Below are positions 12,976 through 13,751 of a DNA stretch of 13,751 nt, piece after piece. The notes beneath the pieces were generated by a model. It saw only the letters and a program-made list of their open reading frames with translations. It was not told the origin of the DNA and made no database searches. The stretch is from Candidatus Thorarchaeota archaeon (GTDB taxonomy: Archaea; Asgardarchaeota; Thorarchaeia; Thorarchaeales; Thorarchaeaceae): the NCBI GenBank assembly GCA_030638785.1, contig DAOWDY010000211.1, forward strand, positions 1 to 13,751, written 5' to 3'. The position numbers and the translations under genes are program-made. The number at the start of each line of letters is the position of its first letter. Position 1 is the stretch's first letter.

Positions 12976-13751
12976 ATGTTAGAGCGAGTGTTTGTTACTA
13001 GAAAATTACCTGAAGTTGCCTTAGAGAGGCTAACGAGGGAGTTTGAGGTAGATGTATGGGAAGATGAATTCCCACCTAATAACAAGGAGATTATTCAGAG
13101 GGCCAGTGGTTGTGTAGGAATCATTTCATTACTCACTGATAAGATTGACAGAACCCTAATTGAATCCCTTCCTGATGTTAAGATAATAGCCCAATATGCT
13201 GTTGGCTTTGATAATATCGATATTGAAGCTGCTACGAAGAAAGGGATTATTGTAACCAACACTCCAGGAGTACTAACTGAAACAACTGCAGATCTTACTT
13301 GGGCTCTCATTATGGCAACTGCACGGCGAACAGCAAAGGCAGATCACTTTGTCAAGTCTGGACAGTGGAAGGTTGCATGGGGACCTCAAATGCTTCTGGG
13401 TGTTGATGTCTTTGAGAGGACTCTTGGGATTGTAGGTATGGGAAGGATTGGTTACGCGGTTGCCCGTCGTTCATTAGGATTCAATATGCGCATCCTATTC
13501 CATTCAAGATCAGAGTCAGACATAACGGACACTGCAATCAAAGAGCTTCAAGCAGAACGAGTTGACTTGGAAAAATTACTCAAAGAATCTGACATAGTAA
13601 CATTGCATGTCCCGTTATCTTCTGAAACGAGAGAGATGATATCTGAGAGAGAACTATCTTTGATGAAAGATGATGCGATTCTAATCAATACATCTAGGGG
13701 ACAGGTAGTTGACGAAGCAGCGTTATATGAAGCATTGATAAATGGACATAT
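12976..13751 (+). CDS. D-2-hydroxyacid dehydrogenase, glyoxylate reductase (GyaR)-like, 3' end off window
   Basis: NAD(P)H-dependent reductase of 2-oxoacids. The 258 residues seen resemble archaeal GyaR: VFVTRKLPEVALERL at the start, AVGFDNID (75-82), NTPGVLTETTADLTWALI (95-112), the nucleotide-binding GIVGMGRIG (151-159), HVPLSSETRE (211-220), and NTSRGQVVDE (238-247) containing catalytic R241. The catalytic Glu and His and about 70 further residues lie beyond the window. SR after the second Rossmann strand (FHSRSES, 175-181) is compatible with NADP(H) use, but this is only suggestive. D-3-phosphoglycerate dehydrogenase (SerA-like) is the main alternative; the overall wording favours glyoxylate/hydroxypyruvate reductase. 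The gene is divergent from the wHTH regulator and probably under its control. Confidence 0.92.
   Translation, partial: MLERVFVTRKLPEVALERLTREFEVDVWEDEFPPNNKEIIQRASGCVGIISLLTDKIDRTLIESLPDVKIIAQYAVGFDNIDIEAATKKGIIVTNTPGVLTETTADLTWALIMATARRTAKADHFVKSGQWKVAWGPQMLLGVDVFERTLGIVGMGRIGYAVARRSLGFNMRILFHSRSESDITDTAIKELQAERVDLEKLLKESDIVTLHVPLSSETREMISERELSLMKDDAILINTSRGQVVDEAALYEALINGH

Noticed and set aside
1..13751. Search by eye for CRISPR arrays, tRNA/rRNA genes, IS ends, att sites, riboswitches and replication origins
   Set aside because: No regularly spaced repeats, cloverleaf-like segments, transposase genes or long terminal inverted repeats were found; all gaps between genes are under about 220 bp.

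Overview
The window looks like part of an archaeal chromosome with modest GC (low-to-mid 40s percent by eye). Several starts sit 20-35 bp downstream of A/T-rich boxes of the archaeal TATA/BRE kind and lack a convincing ribosome-binding site. The dehydrogenase at the right edge reads like the archaeal GyaR glyoxylate reductase group. A CitG-family protein and a stand-alone 89-residue winged-helix regulator also fit archaea. The genes look like housekeeping and light accessory functions of a mesophilic archaeon. An Asgard lineage (for example Thorarchaeia) is possible, but that is a guess from general style. There are no rRNA, tRNA, CRISPR, insertion-sequence or prophage signals.

Layout, left to right. 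(1) Minus strand, running off the left edge: the N-terminal two thirds of a SERCA-like P-type cation ATPase. (2) Plus strand: a cysteine-cluster protein of the YkgJ/CxxCxxCC type with an acidic tail, whose 3' end overlaps (3) a convergent M24 metallopeptidase (Xaa-Pro dipeptidase type). (4) Plus strand: an MFS transporter, then a PadR-type repressor and a HAAS-domain membrane protein translationally coupled to it. (5) Minus strand: a complete grpE-dnaK-dnaJ operon of bacterial Hsp70 type. (6) Plus strand, divergent from grpE: a sirtuin, then a convergent small multi-spanning membrane protein. (7) Plus strand: a CitG/MdcB-like triphosphoribosyl-dephospho-CoA synthase homologue, then a convergent two-helix membrane protein. 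(8) A divergent pair, a small wHTH regulator (minus) and a GyaR-like dehydrogenase (plus, cut by the right edge). Two near-identical 13-bp palindromes lie between them.

How the genes may work together. GrpE, DnaK and DnaJ form one chaperone machine; overlapping or near-abutting junctions imply co-translation. PadR plus HAAS is a known regulator/membrane-partner pairing, and the MFS gene 61 bp upstream on the same strand is the obvious candidate target. The wHTH/gyaR pair looks like a local regulator-target unit: each gene has one palindrome about 23-25 bp upstream of its presumed TATA box. This is the clearest undescribed regulatory structure I see. Nothing here amounts to a new defence or biosynthetic system. 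The most useful second looks are the paired palindromes, the altered TQNID motif in the sirtuin, the unusual GrpE (long acidic tails and a changed FDPxxH motif), and the orphan CitG homologue.
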